DNA of 64,000 nt from Cavia porcellus. Taxonomy: Eukaryota > Chordata > Mammalia > Rodentia > Caviidae. Every line of letters begins with the position of its first letter. The stretch's first letter is position 1. Made by a program: the position numbers and the translations under genes. Below, piece after piece: positions 1 through 13,759 of the stretch. Under the pieces are notes generated by a model. The model saw only the letters and a program-made list of their open reading frames with translations, searched no databases and had not been told where the DNA came from. The stretch covers positions 29,215,519 to 29,279,518 of the forward strand of contig NW_026947485.1 in NCBI RefSeq assembly GCF_034190915.1. Direction: 5' to 3'.

Positions 1-212
1 CAAGCTGGGCTGGGCACAACGGTGCAAGCCTATAATGCCCGTTACTTAGGAGGCTGAGACATGAGGCTCATAAGTTTAAGGCTACAACAGACAATTTAGT
101 AAAAAACCTATCTCAAAATAAAAAGGTTTGGGATGTAGGTCAGTAGTAGAGTAGCACATACAGCTATAATAATCAGTGTCCTGGGGTCACTTCCTAGCAA
201 CACACACTCACA
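1..212 (+). mobile_element. B1-dID fused SINE (old copy)
   Basis: The left part reads like a B1 (7SL-derived) unit: a GGCTGGGCACAACGGTGCAAGCC start, an AGGAGGCTGAGAC core and a CTATCTCAAAATAAAA end. An ID-like unit follows (TTTGGGATGTAGGTCAGTAGTAGAG). This B1 plus ID arrangement matches the B1-dID/MEN class of non-murid rodents. It is diverged, so it is an old insertion in SKAP2 intron 4, and its left end may run outside the window. Confidence 0.6.
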
Positions 213-2824
213 CACATAAACACACAAGTTGAAATCACAGAAGCACAGAGTAGAATGTTGATTACTGAGGCTGAGGAGATAGGCAAAGAGAATATGTCAG
301 TCAAAGAACAAAGAACTTCAGTTAGAAAAAAACAGTCATAAATTCAAATGATATATTGTATATCATATCATCCACTTGAAAATTACTAAAGGGGACTGAT
401 TTTAAATGTTCCCATCACAAATGATGATGACAATAATGAGAGGTAATGCATGTGTTAAACTAATTGATTTAGCCATTCCACCATGAACACTACTGCAAGA
501 CAGGTATTAGTGCTCTATAGGAGAAAGATTATAGACTTTGAAGAAAAAAACAAACCTGAACTTCTATCTCCGCTCTATCATTGCTCACTTCAGCAAATCA
601 TCTAATCTCTCTGGATCATAACTTCTTTAATAATAAAACAGTAATTCACCATGCATACCACTGAAATTCATTCTGGCATACTCTGATTTGATTTTAAGGC
701 CTAAGGAAGCCATCTGTTCAAACTTTTGAAGAACAGATAACAAAATCCAAACCTCCCAACCGTACCATCTTGCTCCTTTCCCTATTCCTGTATCTTCCTT
801 ACCTAGAAAGAATAAGAAACTTCTATTTGTCCCCATACCCTTTTTCCCCTGCCAAATGGATCTATACGTTAAAATCTGAGCTGAAAACATTTGTCACATT
901 TTTGTACATTACTTTGTTTTCTTTATATTTACAATAAAAAATAGAGAGAAGAACCTAGTTACTAATAAAACTGATACCTCTATCTGTAGGTGATGATTAG
1001 TACCAACTCCTGCTAAGAAACTGCCTTTTGCTGTGTATCTGACCCCAAAAAAGAAACTATGAAGCCATTAAAAAAGGAGGAAAGGGCACTTAACAATAAA
1101 TGCTATGTAATGATATAGACAAACACAAGTAATTTCAATGTAGAAGATTAGAGTTCTTAAATGCCATTTTTGCAACTATTTGCAAGAGAATTTTGTAATT
1201 TAAAGCACATTTTCCTCATTACATCACACTTCTATAATTTACCTTATAAATAAAATGTTAGCAAAAAGCTATAATCCAAATTTACATAACATCTAACTTA
1301 CATCCCAACTTAGGTAATTTACTTATAGGCATGTTAATTTTTAAACAATTAAAAACCATTCTTCAAGTATTTTCCATTTCCTCCCAGAGTCACAATTTGT
1401 TTTTAAAGGAACTATTTCAAACATGTTAGCTGAAATTGCAAAGAGACAACTGCTCAATATAATAGGCTGCATTACTGCCTTGTAATACCAAATTACTCAA
1501 ACTCACTTCTTTTCCCTTTTTTGGACTATAGGTTGCCACTAAAGTGGCTATTTATTAATAAGTAAATATGGTGATGGTCATATTATGCATACTGATAGGC
1601 CCTAAGATCCTTTTATTGGGAAATGAGACTATTGCCCATATACACTTTATGTCTGTGTTAATGTCTACACTTGCTTTAACTTTTCCTAACTCCCAAAACA
1701 TACTGCAAGATTTTTCTAACTGGAAAACTTACACCAATGCACTTTGTGTGGTTCATTTTAAGTTATAACAACTCTTATATCTGTCATAAACTTTATAAGA
1801 CAAAAAGAGAATAAACATTCTTTAATAGAAAAGCACTATATATTCTAAATATAACATCACAGAGAAGTAAAAACATTAACCTTATATTTATTTTACATAT
1901 GCAATTTTATTTCACTATGAATTATTTCAAAAAGTTATACAAAATAAAATTTAAAATATGTGTATCAAAATAGATTGGCCCAAATAGTATTTGCACTATT
2001 TCAGTGGACATATTTTTTTTTCTAAAAACCAATAATGAAAAAATAAGTGCAAGAGTAAGATTAGTATCATTTATGGTCCTAACACTTTTATACCATCTTT
2101 CTCTAAAAATCTTAGAAGTCAAATCCTAACCATTTAACGTGAGTGAAGAAAGCCACAAAACCATGTTTTTAAGAAAACTTTTTTTCCAGTTCTGTTTCCC
2201 CAGGATCATAAAACTCAAGACTGTCCTTCCTAAGTTTATCTTTTCTTAACTGCTAGGTTATAAATACCTTTGTCTCCTAATAAAGACACATATCTTTTTT
2301 TGTACATTCATTCCTGTCAGAAGCATGCTCCAAATTCTATACTGACAATTCAGAATTCAAAATTTGCCTTCTCATATAAAAATTAGTTCTTAAATGTGAA
2401 AAGCCTATTTAGAAACTGTACTGACATCAATTTTTCTTTCAATGGCATTAATGAAATTTTATATAGCATTAATTCTAGTTGAAAGGCACATATACTCAGA
2501 GCATCACTATATGTATATATAGGGTCAGAATTTATTTTCTACCACTGGTCCTGCTGGGCAAAAAAAGTAACAATATTCAATTGTATTAATAAGGCTGTGC
2601 AAACTTCTGCTAACATGGACATTAAAATTCTAATGCACTGGGGTTTTGATGTCTATTTATACGATATATGTGTTTACATTATACTTTTTTGAAAAATGGT
2701 ATATATAGCTGAAAATTTTTAAATTCAACAACAGTTACAAAAATGGCTATAAGTTTGCCTTGTATTAGGACCTCTTTTGTCTGTCAATCAACAATAAAGT
2801 ATTATTCTACCATCACAAAAGGAA

Positions 2825-3110
2825 AACCTTTGGAGGCAGTAGAGGACTATGGGTTGTGCAAATGTGCAGTTGCTAAGAAGCAAATATGCCTCTCTTGTAA
2901 TCAAATAGCCCAGCTCAGCAATGCCGCTGGCTTGGGGCAAGAAGCGAATTCCACCAGCCACGAACTTAGAAACAGTCTTGAATTATTTGCTGCTGACCGC
3001 TGGCTGAACCCTTCCTGATGAGCACCACTGCCATTAGCCACCGCTCAGCGTAGTCCATCAGCCAATGGCAGTAGCAGCATGCTATGCTCAGGCTACAAGA
3101 AATTGATCAA
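2825..3110. other. GC-richer block of unknown function in intron 4
   Basis: About 285 bases are clearly less AT-rich than the surrounding intron, with several CpGs (GCCGCTGGC, AAGCGAATTCC, GACCGCTGGC, CACCGCTCAGCG) and a CCAAT-containing stretch near 3062. A 91-codon frame crosses it, but I recognise no protein family and see no splice logic. It could be a conserved non-coding element or an ancient repeat I cannot name. Confidence 0.35.
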
Positions 3111-6100
3111 ACAGGGTAATGAGACTATTTCTTCACAGAGGTTATTTTAAATGAATATAAATATTTTCTTTCTACATAATTTGCCACAGAAAGGTCACTG
3201 AACTCTCTGTGATTCTAAAGAAAAATGTTCCACTGTCCCCTTTACATATTTGAGTTAAGATAAAGCCAACAAAAATTCAGAGCATTTTTTTACAATAGGG
3301 CAAATTCTAATGAGCTGGCATTTGAGACAACAGATTAGCTGTGATATCTGAGCTACACATTAAGTTGTAGCCAAAAACTGATCAAATGATAACTATTCTA
3401 TAACTATAAAAATAATCATGGGTTACCAATTAAAAACATTTGAGTGCATTTTTGTTTAAAGAAAGCACAATTAATCTCTAATGTAGGTGATTGTGAAAAC
3501 ATGAATCATATGTATGCCTTCCTAGTTTATTATTAAAATTTGATATAATTGTCGTGAATTATTTAGTGAAGAATTCATTTTTCTATAGCCCACCTCCTCC
3601 TGCCAGACAGCAGAATAAAATGCATGTTAACTATTCCATTTAGCACATGAATCATCTCACTGACATCTGATTTAGCTCGTCTTACAGTGTGACATTTATT
3701 GCTCCTTTTCTTTATATATTTAAAACCAAAAAATTATAAACAGCTGGATTTTAACATCATATCTCAGCCAAACTATAGCAATTTAGACGTATATTTTATG
3801 TAACATTATGAAAATGTTCCGCAAAATCCAATTCATTGTTAGTAGGCTTCTAATATGGTAGCATTAAAATAATTTTAGTTAAATCACTGTTAAAAATCTC
3901 TAAATACCTTTATGTCCACCACAACAAGTAGTCAAAGTAAAATTTCTAATACATCAATATCTTATCATTATTACAAGCCACATAGGTTATATAGCATCTA
4001 ATTAAAAAATTTAAACTCAAAGAAATACTCATATACCTCTCAAAAGTTTCCACAAGATATGTCTATCTGGTTCCACTAAAAATAAATGCCATCAGATATG
4101 ATAAAGTAAATACTTGTCAAAATGATATAATTTACATGCAGATTTAAGAATTACAGAAATTTTTATGATATTCACCTAAAAAAATGGGCCAAATAATCAA
4201 AAATATATACTTTACTATGTAATATGAAAAAAAATTAAGTTTATAAAAAATATGGGCTTGGCAATTCCTCTTAATTACTACAACTTAAATGAACTTTTCA
4301 CAATTATTCTGAAAATTGTTTATGGATGTTCTAGACTTTGTAATAAAACCATCTCATCTACAAAATAAAACACAGGGTATAAACAAGTGGCCATTCTTAA
4401 AAAAGAGATAAAGTACTTCTAGATGTTAGGAGGTTATCTTTGCCACTGATAAAACTTTCTAGATATTCAGGACTGGGATATGATGGCAGTCATAACACGG
4501 TTTCAAATACACATTCAAATAATTTTAAAACAGAATGAAACAGAAAACCTCTACAATTAACTCTACATTAATCTCTCCTGAAAGGGAGAGCTACTACAGA
4601 GCTAGACAGGATACAATACAGGGAAGAGCATCTCCAGGCTGACACTCAAAATTTGTTCAGGTGTATTCTTTTCTTTTCACAGCAAAATCCTGCTTATTCA
4701 CTCAGGAATCACAAATGAAGATTCCCTAAATAATAATCAATAATTAGTTGAAATAAAATTAGTATTGAATAGCAAGAAACGTCCTATAAGCTGTCTAACA
4801 ATATGACAAATTCAGTAGTAACCACAAAGAACCAATATAATCTCTGGTGCCAAGGAGCCAGATGGTACTGCTGGAAAAAATTAAGTCTACAGATTGGCAG
4901 CTCGACCCTGTGATTATTGCCCAAGGGAGGACAAAGTGGAAGAAGAGCGGGAGGTTCAGTATGATGGGGATAAATCAATTACCACCAACTCACTACATCC
5001 TTCCTACGATACCTAATAACAGATTCTAAATACCATGCCAGGTTTAAATAGTACTGACATTAGGGAGAAATGATTAAAATATAGTAAAAAAACAGAACAT
5101 AATTTCAGTTTTTATCATGCCATAGCAAAGTACTTGATTATTTGATTCAACTGCATAAGATCCACATGCAGTACATACTAAAGCATTTGTGTAATAGATC
5201 TGTTGTGGGGGAAGGGAGAAGCTATCTTTTTTTTCTTTTTTCCTTTTGTCTTATATTCAATGACAGTAATTTTTAAAATTCTGTGTATTTTCCAAAAGGA
5301 GAAAAGATGGGTAGGTAACAGTTCCATATAATGATGTCATGATTTAATAAATGACTTGATGATTTATTTAAAAAATATTTTATTTACATTTTCCTTCATC
5401 AAAAAAGTATTTCCCAATTTTGTGCTAATTAACCAATGCTAAAGAAATTAACCACTGCTAAAGAAACAGCATTTGTTAGCACAAAAACTTAAGGCATGTT
5501 CAAATCAAAACACATATTGTTAATTTATTCAATTATGAGAAATGTTATATTGATTTTACTTTACTTTGACATTCAAGATGGCTCTACAAAAACTGATCAA
5601 GTTTATACTAAGGAAATTTTTTTGTTTATTTCTACTTTCCTTTGGTCTACTATCACTTACGAATATATACAAGTGTTTTTGCATTACTCTAGTTTTGGTA
5701 CATTAGCTTTTGAGATAAAAAAATTAAGAACACAAAGATATTAAAGATAAAGAATTCACTGTTAGTGTTTTAAACCCTAAAGAATATATAGTATAATTTT
5801 ACAATATAAATGTGTGCTGATACACTTAATATATGAGCAATTACACTGACAGATGGCTTTTGGATCTTGTCTCATGCACCAATCAGTGGCAGATCAATTA
5901 GATTTCATTAATAATTTTGAAAAGGTAAAAAAAATTATGTTTTTTTGGTAAACAAAAGCTAGGGCTGAATTTATATGGCTTCTAGAAAAGTATTAGCCAA
6001 ATCACAGGTATATACTAACTTGATCAATACTTCCTGAAACCTTTCTAACACTGTACATTTTCTAACATGTTACAGAGGGATAGGAAATGCAGCACTACCA

Positions 6101-6808
6101 GAAGATGCTAATGCTCTATCTAAATCCCTGCTGTGGACCTTGACAGTCACAGTGATGGAAAAATTAATCAGAAAGAATGTGCTTTCCCTAACTAAACCTA
6201 ACTTCCTTTTCCTTATGTAATAAAAATTATACATGCATACATCAAATAGCCTGTCTGAAACACTTATAAACATTAAAATGGACATCAATATTTTGACTTG
6301 TTATTACTTACCCCTCCACCATAATCTGGGGATATATAGTTGTTCAACCCAAGCAACAAACTAGCACTGTTTTCATAGTCTCAGAGGCAGACAGATAATT
6401 CATGCATGGATCTATATTCATAGAGGGCAATAGGTTTGTATCCTTAAAGATTCACTAATATACATTAAAGCATATTTTTAGATAAATAACAATAGAGTAG
6501 AAAAAAGATTTAAAATAGTGTCAACAGAGAAGAAATAGTTATTAATAGTTATTAAAGATCAATGAGTAGCAAAATAGTACTAAAAAACATATTGTGGAAC
6601 AATTTTAAACTAATATCATTATATTAAATCTAAGTACTGTACATATAAAGAATAGTGTTTCTTTCTCAGATATATTTATCATCTAAAAGAAAAAATGTAA
6701 ATGAGTAAAATTCTAGCTGAGAAATTCAAGATAACAAGATTAAGACTTTAATTTTATTAATTATAAAATATGTAGTCACAAAATAGCTTTCTTTATCCTA
6801 AAAATCTG

Positions 6809-6885
6809 TCTTCAACTCCTTTTTTATTTTGTACCAGGGATTGAACTCACGACCTTGTGTTTGTGAGTCATTGAACTAAACACCC
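6809..6885 (-). mobile_element. ID-type SINE with target-site duplication
   Basis: The minus strand carries the tRNA-like ID body; the plus strand shows GTACCAGGGATTGAACTCACGACC, the complement of the B-box region. It is flanked by perfect 15-bp direct repeats TATCCTAAAAATCTG at 6794-6808 and 6886-6900, the target duplication of an L1-driven insertion. Confidence 0.75.
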
Positions 6886-7589
6886 TATCCTAAAAATCTG
6901 AGTATTTAAGAACTTGATTTTTAAAATAAGGCGTGATTCACCAAAAATAATTCTTTATTTTATAAAACAGGATTTGCTAACAGGTTCTCTTAAAGCTATT
7001 TCCTAATACATTTAAAATATACAGTAATGTTATTTACAAAAATTTATCTTAACTCCATAACAACTATGTACCTTGGTTTTCTTGATCATCAAGTATGCAA
7101 ACAGCCAACCAAAGAATGGAGGTATACTGCATATCAAGGGATTACTCACATTTTTATTCCATTGGCCTCTAACACAATAATCCAGTTAATAGCTCTCAGG
7201 CTTAAAGCATATTTTTATCAAATTTATATACTATTGTTTCATTACTTTTCTACTGCTTGATAGACAGGATATCAGTGCAATTCAACCCACAAAAAAGATC
7301 AACTGAAATTTAACATAGGCTATGGCATGTATGAACCACCACATGGAAATATCTGTCATAGTTACAGCAGAAAGTTGAATTGTAAAACAATTATAGCATT
7401 ACCAAGTTACCTTTTATAATATTTACAATATTATAGGATTAAATGAGAGCTTGTCCAACACAACTTCTATTAACAATATTCAAATCTGCATAAAAATTCC
7501 AGAGAAAATATGCACTAAAATCAAGTTAAACACTCAATTCCTTGGTCACTCATCTGGTGACATTATTATAGCTTAGCTATGCTTGTCCT

Positions 7590-7740
7590 ATGCACCAGGC
7601 ACTTACCCCTACTACAATTTTATAAAATACTTATAATTATTTCTATTTTAAAAAGTTAACAGACTAAGACTTAGAGAGAAAATAATTTTTTCCGAAGTCA
7701 GCAGTGTCAAACCAGGATTTAACTAGGGTATTTATGATAA
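7590..7740. repeat. MIR-like ancient SINE fragment
   Basis: CACCAGGCACTTA is followed by AGTTAACAGACTAAGACTTAGAGAGAAA and ACCAGGATTTAACTAGGG. This is the order of landmarks of an old MIR element read in reverse orientation. It is heavily diverged. Confidence 0.4.
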
Positions 7741-7935
7741 AACATTTGTCCATTTATCCTTGAACTGATGAAATACAAAGCTTGTCCTCTTCAATGTACC
7801 TGAAAATATAGTATGCAGATACTAGAAGTATATCTTGTCTGCCTTGAATGTTGCTTAGAATAATATTATTTAAGCTGCCAGGGGAAACATAGTAACATAA
7901 CACAAACCTGAATTATAAAGAGGAAAATAGATAAT

Positions 7936-7954
7936 AAGAGAGAGAGAGAGAGAG
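7936..7954. repeat. (GA)n microsatellite
   Basis: A short uninterrupted AG dinucleotide run in SKAP2 intron 4. Confidence 0.9.
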
Positions 7955-9417
7955 AAAAGAAAGCCTAAGACCACGCTAGCATTCAAATGATGCCAAGGAA
8001 ATATACCAAGATGACTGTATAATCATACTAAGTGAAAGTAATTAATGGCTTCTAAAACTTCCGGAAATTAGAATGGTATGTTTGAAACAAAAGCAGCGAT
8101 TTTTCTGGTTTACCTGTAAGGAAAGTTAAGGCAGATGTCTCTATTGTGAGCAGTCTAATCCATCTCGCTCTACAATCTCTGGCAAGCCTTATCTTTCTCT
8201 GACATTCAACGTGTTTAGGCAAATAAATCTGTGATTCTCCATATCTCTATTCCCTATCTCAGACTCCCTCTCAAATAGCTTTGACTTATTTCCTCAAGTT
8301 CAAAAGACTTGGTCTTTCTTATCCACTTTCCCTTTTCCTTTACAGATGATACATTTCCACAAGAAAAGAACCTAAGAATCCGGGTTCCCTCTAGGCCGAA
8401 TCGTAAGGTCTACCACCAGTTCCTTTTCATGCTTCCTGCAGGTACCCACTCTCACTCTCCCTTGTCCCCACCCCACAGGTCAATCAATGAGCTTGAGTTG
8501 GCTCCTTCTCAGATCTAGGCTTCCCAGAAGAGCACACGCGCCGTCTGTTTTAGTCTTCATTTCTAGCTCCTTTCCCGTAACAAACTAAATTCTGTCTTTT
8601 GACTCATTCCCCACAACGCTTATCTCTGCTTGTTTTAACTGACAAATATTTTCTTGTCCAACCTTTATTCTTTATTTATATGGTGGTAGTTTAACCCATT
8701 ATCATTTCTGTTAAATATGACAAGTGATAAGCCAAGACAGTAAATATCAGAGGCATGTCATTTGGTCCTCAACTACCCATTTGTCTTTATATTGGGATAG
8801 GACTAGAATTACTTTCTGAGGAGAATTTAGCTTGCCTTCATCCAGGCCAAATCTCTTAGCCCACTTACACATACATGTGTTGGTCTTATATATGGGCACA
8901 CATCCTTAACAAGTTCCTTATCTTCTTAAAAAATATCAACTGTACCTCCAATTCTGCTGGTTGAAAGCATGTACGACTTGTCATCAGGTAGTAACGAAAC
9001 CACACTCCAAGTGGCAGTCAAGAGAATTATCCTAAATTTCTCTGCTGTGCAGTATAATTACAAGAAATAATATATTTGAACATAGCTAAACTATGTGCAG
9101 CTCAGGGATTTTTCTAACTCAAGGGCCAAAAAATGTCTTTGAAAAAGTAAGGACTAGGTGGTAACAGAGTAGTGTGGAAGACAAACACTATGTAAAGCCT
9201 GTATCACCAATTCATCAATTCATCCAAATTTTCTAGTAAAGGAAGAAATCTAAATTTGTCTGTATTCGCACAAATTAAAAAAAAAATATTCATTAGGCCA
9301 AACAAAAGCTATAGGCCAAATTTAGAACTTGGCCTACCAGTTGGACACTGCTGCTCTAGATGCTTCATGAGCTGTCTTAATTTTAAGCAAAACAATGTGT
9401 AAGTTGTACTAGCTAAG

Positions 9418-9835
9418 CCAGAGGCTGGCCAGTCTTTTCAGTAAACGGTCAGATAGGAAATATACTAGGCTTTGTGGGACATATGGGCTCTGTCACAACA
9501 ACAGTTGTACATTGCTTACTGGTAGGGATAAATTCTGAGAGATGAATTCTTATACAATTTCATTGTTGTGCAAACATAATAGGGTGTTCTTAAACAAAGT
9601 AAAATACAATGTCAGTAGGAGATATAATTGCATAGGACCACCATTGTATATTTGGTTCATCATTAACCTAAACATCATTACTATACTTGCTGCTGTTGCT
9701 GTAACATGAAAGCAGCCACAGACTACTATAAACAAATGGGTATTTCTGTCTTCCAATAAAAAAAAAGTATCTATAAAAATAGCAGCAGGCCAGATTTTCC
9801 CCATGGGGCACTGACTGTCAACCCCTGACCTAGTC
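9418..9835. mobile_element. hAT/Charlie-like DNA transposon relic
   Basis: The left end (GAGGCTGGCCAGTC...TCAGTAAACGGTCAGATAGG...CTAGGCTTTGTGGG) and right end (CAGGCCAGATTTTCCCCATGGGGCA...CAACCCCTGACC) resemble the ends of the common mammalian MER/Charlie family in which 'aggctggc' and 'caacccctg' mark the termini. It is non-autonomous and has no transposase frame. The family name is uncertain. Confidence 0.45.
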
Positions 9836-10641
9836 GGTTATTTTGTGCCACAAATAATAGCTACAATTGTGTTGGAACTATTATGCTACATATCTATATT
9901 AATGGATCTTTTAAGAACTTCAGAGCATTACTGAATTAACTTTTAATAGTTTTATTTACTACAAAACCCCTAAGACATCCTTATATGACATCCTTTTATG
10001 AGCCTCCTGAAGAGAAATTTCACTAGATCCTGATACTACTAAGAGCCGCAGTTCTCTTTAGTATCAGATATATATTTATATCAAGAACACTATAAATCTT
10101 ATATCTAATCAGTTTAACCTTTTTGCATTGGCCAATAGAAAGCTCAGGGTCAAATAAGTAGTTGATCTCCTAAAAAAACTACAGCACTTGTGGTAAGTAT
10201 TTCAAATACAAATATTAATACTAGCTTCACTCTTTTCCTTTCTAATATTCTCTCTGCCCTTGATTTTCCAATTTACTTTTTTAAACCTTGATATGATGAA
10301 TGTATCCCTGTGAACTGCCCCTACTGAATTTTATAAATCAACACAAATTAGAAAAAATAATAAAAATAAAAAGCAGGTCTATTCAGGACAAATTATATTC
10401 AAATAATATAAAAATCTAATTTTATTTATCACTAATCTATACAATTCTACCTTTTCATATCTGTGGCAAAAATTAAAAGCAACTGGTTTATCTATTTAAT
10501 CTTTTTATCCATATACTGATAAGGGTATACATTCTGAGAAATGACTATGATAGCCAAAGAGCAAACAATTTAAATTAAAAAACCAAAAACTTTTGTTAGC
10601 TTGCAAATCAGCCCTTAAAAGTTTGAAGATTTAATAAAAAT

Positions 10642-10730
10642 AAGGCTGAAAATGTAACTCAGTGGTACAGTCCTTCTCTCACATGCACAAGGCTCTGGGT
10701 TCAATCTCCAGCATAAATAAATAAATAAGC
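10642..10730 (+). mobile_element. ID-type SINE (old copy)
   Basis: AGGCTGAAAATGTAACTCAGTGG (A-box side) is followed by CTGGGTTCAATCTCCAGCA (B-box side) and a TAAA-rich tail. It is older and more diverged than the GATAAAAAGGAAAAAGAC-tailed copies. Confidence 0.65.
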
Positions 10731-11493
10731 CAGTCTGCACTGTTAGCCTCAACTTTTTTCTTTGGGCCTATAGCTCTCTGTAAATCAATTCCAAATTCAG
10801 CATGCTAAATAATGATTTTTAACTCACTGCTGTACAGCCATTATTCTCCTTTAATGAACTTGAAATATCCATTGCTGGCTGGGTAGCTAAAACTACTGTC
10901 TATCTCTTCGCTCTCTAAAGAAATCTCTCTTAGAAAATCTAAGCTGAGTCACTTTAATAACCTGTCTTGTAATGGATACCTAGCCTTGGCCTGCTCTCAA
11001 CTTCCTGTTCTTCAAGAGTACCTCAATTTTCCTTTAGAGAATGGCACCATTTCCAGTCTCTAGTAGTTAAGATGAGGTTAAAATTGTCCTCACCCTTGCA
11101 CTCTCTTAGGAGCACTGATCTAGTCCAGACCACTTGAGACAACACACACAAACACACACCTCAAAGTGATTGATTTAGAATGAACACATGACCCAAGCCA
11201 AGGACCTCTACTGCAACTATTGAGAAATCTGTTTCCATAGAGTTGCTAAGTTAGTAGCAAATATCACAGAAGTTGCTGGTGGCTAGTGAAGTCATCTTTG
11301 CCACAGCCATCCTATAGGGAAGACACATATAGAAACGCAGAGAGTGAGAATACTCACTACAGTGCAAGCAACCACCTGATCTACGTGAGCATAAAGCAAG
11401 ATGTCACTCTATACTTTTCTCTCAGGTCAGTGTGTGGTTGGTTTCTTTTTCTGATTTTTAGTAATACTGGTTTAAATTGGGTGTTGTTGCCAG

Positions 11494-11596
11494 GGCTGGG
11501 GATTTAGCTCAGCGGCATAAGCGCCTGCCTTGCAAGCAGGCAGTCATGAGTTCGATTCCCGGTACCGATAAAAAGGAAAAAGACAAAAAAAAAAAA
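11494..11596 (+). mobile_element. Young ID-type SINE with 16-bp TSD
   Basis: A tRNA-like body runs GGCTGGGGATTTAGCTCAGC (A box) to GAGTTCGATTCCCGG (B box), followed by the tail GATAAAAAGGAAAAAGAC and poly(A). Perfect direct repeats AAATTGGGTGTTGTTG lie at 11474-11489 and 11597-11612. Good preservation of the body and duplication indicates recent activity of this subfamily. Confidence 0.9.
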
Positions 11597-13703
11597 AAAT
11601 TGGGTGTTGTTGGGTTTTGTTGTTGTTGTTGTTATTGTTTTCTTGTCCCATGCAATGAAAAAGTCTTCTAACTAATACATCCCTTTACTGGGCTATTTCT
11701 ACAATTTGAAACACTGCTATTCTTTGTTTCCTAATACCAGAAAGTACATTCTTCCCCAACCTGCTCAAATGACTGTCTGCATTCCAATTATAATTACTAT
11801 CTTCTTTCTGCATCTATATTTTTTGTAGTAATGACTTCACCAATCTGCCTTCGAGTTGATATTTACATTTCTTTCCTGTACTAATTTATAGTCTTTAAGG
11901 CAGTGACATATCTTATTAATCATTTAACTCCCACATTCTAACATAACAGCAAAACCTTTTGAATTAAACTTTTACCCCATCTAGCACTCTACCTAAAACA
12001 TACATTTTTATTTAAAAAATAAAATTCCTCATTTCCTCAAAGACATACTTTCTTTTATCAAAACAGTCATTCTAAATATGTTAGAGTTTTATAGCATACA
12101 TATATTCCATAACACAGATTCCAGGATACCAATACTACAGTAAGTCCTATTCAATGAAAGAAATATGTGTATTTCTTTTCTCCACATTAAGACATTTTTA
12201 TATTAAAGTGTTATTTTTACTAACCTCCTTAGTGTTCAAAAGTGATGAGCATGTTCAAGATAGAAGAGTTCACAAGTGGTATTTAAAAATGAGGTGAGTC
12301 ACTTAAAGACATTTACATAAAATGAAGCAAATATACACCTCTGAAATGAAATTACTTTTCTGATAGTCTTTAAGTATGCCACTAAACACATCTTTTTAAG
12401 CATGAAAAGGAACTAGATGACATTCAAATTACATTACCCTTTCTCTAGATATTCCAAATGAAAAGCTTTGAGACTGTTCCATCGCTTAACTTTTATATGA
12501 AAACTATAATTAAATATGTGACATAAGAACTTGAAAGAGTATTTGACAAGAAATGTGGAATTTAAATCTCTAAAGTCTCTCCATGGTGAAAAACTTAATA
12601 TTTAAATTAAAACAATATGATTATGACTACAGAGGGAGACACAGATAAAGATACAGGACTCCAAGGTGAGAAAAACAAAAAAGAAAAAACCCAGTTAGTA
12701 GTTACGGGACTACTGTAATAATTCTCTCTCATCCTACATCAATGCTCGTATCTCTGGTAAAGGACCAGAAGTTGCCTCTACCCACTATATTTGCCTCAAG
12801 ATACCACAAACCAGTATTTTTATTTAAAAAAAAAAACAAAACCATGAATTAGTAGGGGCAAGGACTATGCACGTGGATAAAGCAGGAATGTCAGGTTGCT
12901 ATAAATGTTTCTAAGTGCTTACTTCCAGTTTTTGTACTTTGGGTGCAACAGATAGATGACAGATCAGTCCCAGTCTTCAGGCCTCACACTGAATAGCAGT
13001 GCTTAGGAAATCCACATGACCTTTTAGGTCTCAGTTCCCATATTTGGCAAAATGGCTCAATTGGATAACTGACGCACAGGGAGAAAGATGTCCTTACCAA
13101 GGAAAAGAGACCAATGCAAAACAAATTTCTTTTTGAAAGCTAAAGACAGCAACCATTTTTCCAAGACCAGGATTCTAGCACCCCTCAGATCACATTATCA
13201 TAACTATGTATTGACAATGCTTCTCCCAAAAAAGCCAGAAAACTAACTAAGTAATCCTACTTGGACATGTTCTATATGGAACATAATCTATATATTCTCA
13301 GAAATAATTTATTAAAGTAAAACTAACACAAAATAGTTATGTATTTACGTCTGTAATGCAGAAAGTATTCTTAAATTTATGTATCAAAAGCATGATATTG
13401 CTAGATGTGACAGTAATAACCTATCTTGCCACAAGAAAAATTAAGAATTATTTTCTTAAATTATGTTAAAGGCTACAGATTTTAAGATTTCAACTCAGGT
13501 GAAAGTACACAGAAAGAAAACTAAATTTTGTCATTTGTACAACATGCAAAATAAACACTAAGCAATAACAACATTAAAGGTAAACTACAATGTGTCTCTA
13601 CTTTGGTATGGTAAGCTTACATCTTTTCAGAGTAAAAAATTCAGTATTTTGAGAAATCACCTATCTTTGAGTTAAGAAAACCTTATTTTAAAAAAAAAGA
13701 CTT

Positions 13704-13758
13704 GGGGCTGGGGATTTAGCTCAGCAGCATAAGTGCCTGCCTTGCAAGCAGGCAGTCG
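13704..13758 (+). mobile_element. 3'-truncated ID-type SINE
   Basis: The A-box half of the ID body (GGGGCTGGGGATTTAGCTCA through CAAGCAGGCAGTC) is present. The B-box and tail are missing, and the sequence passes directly into an old L1 fragment. Confidence 0.75.
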
Positions 13759-13759
13759 A

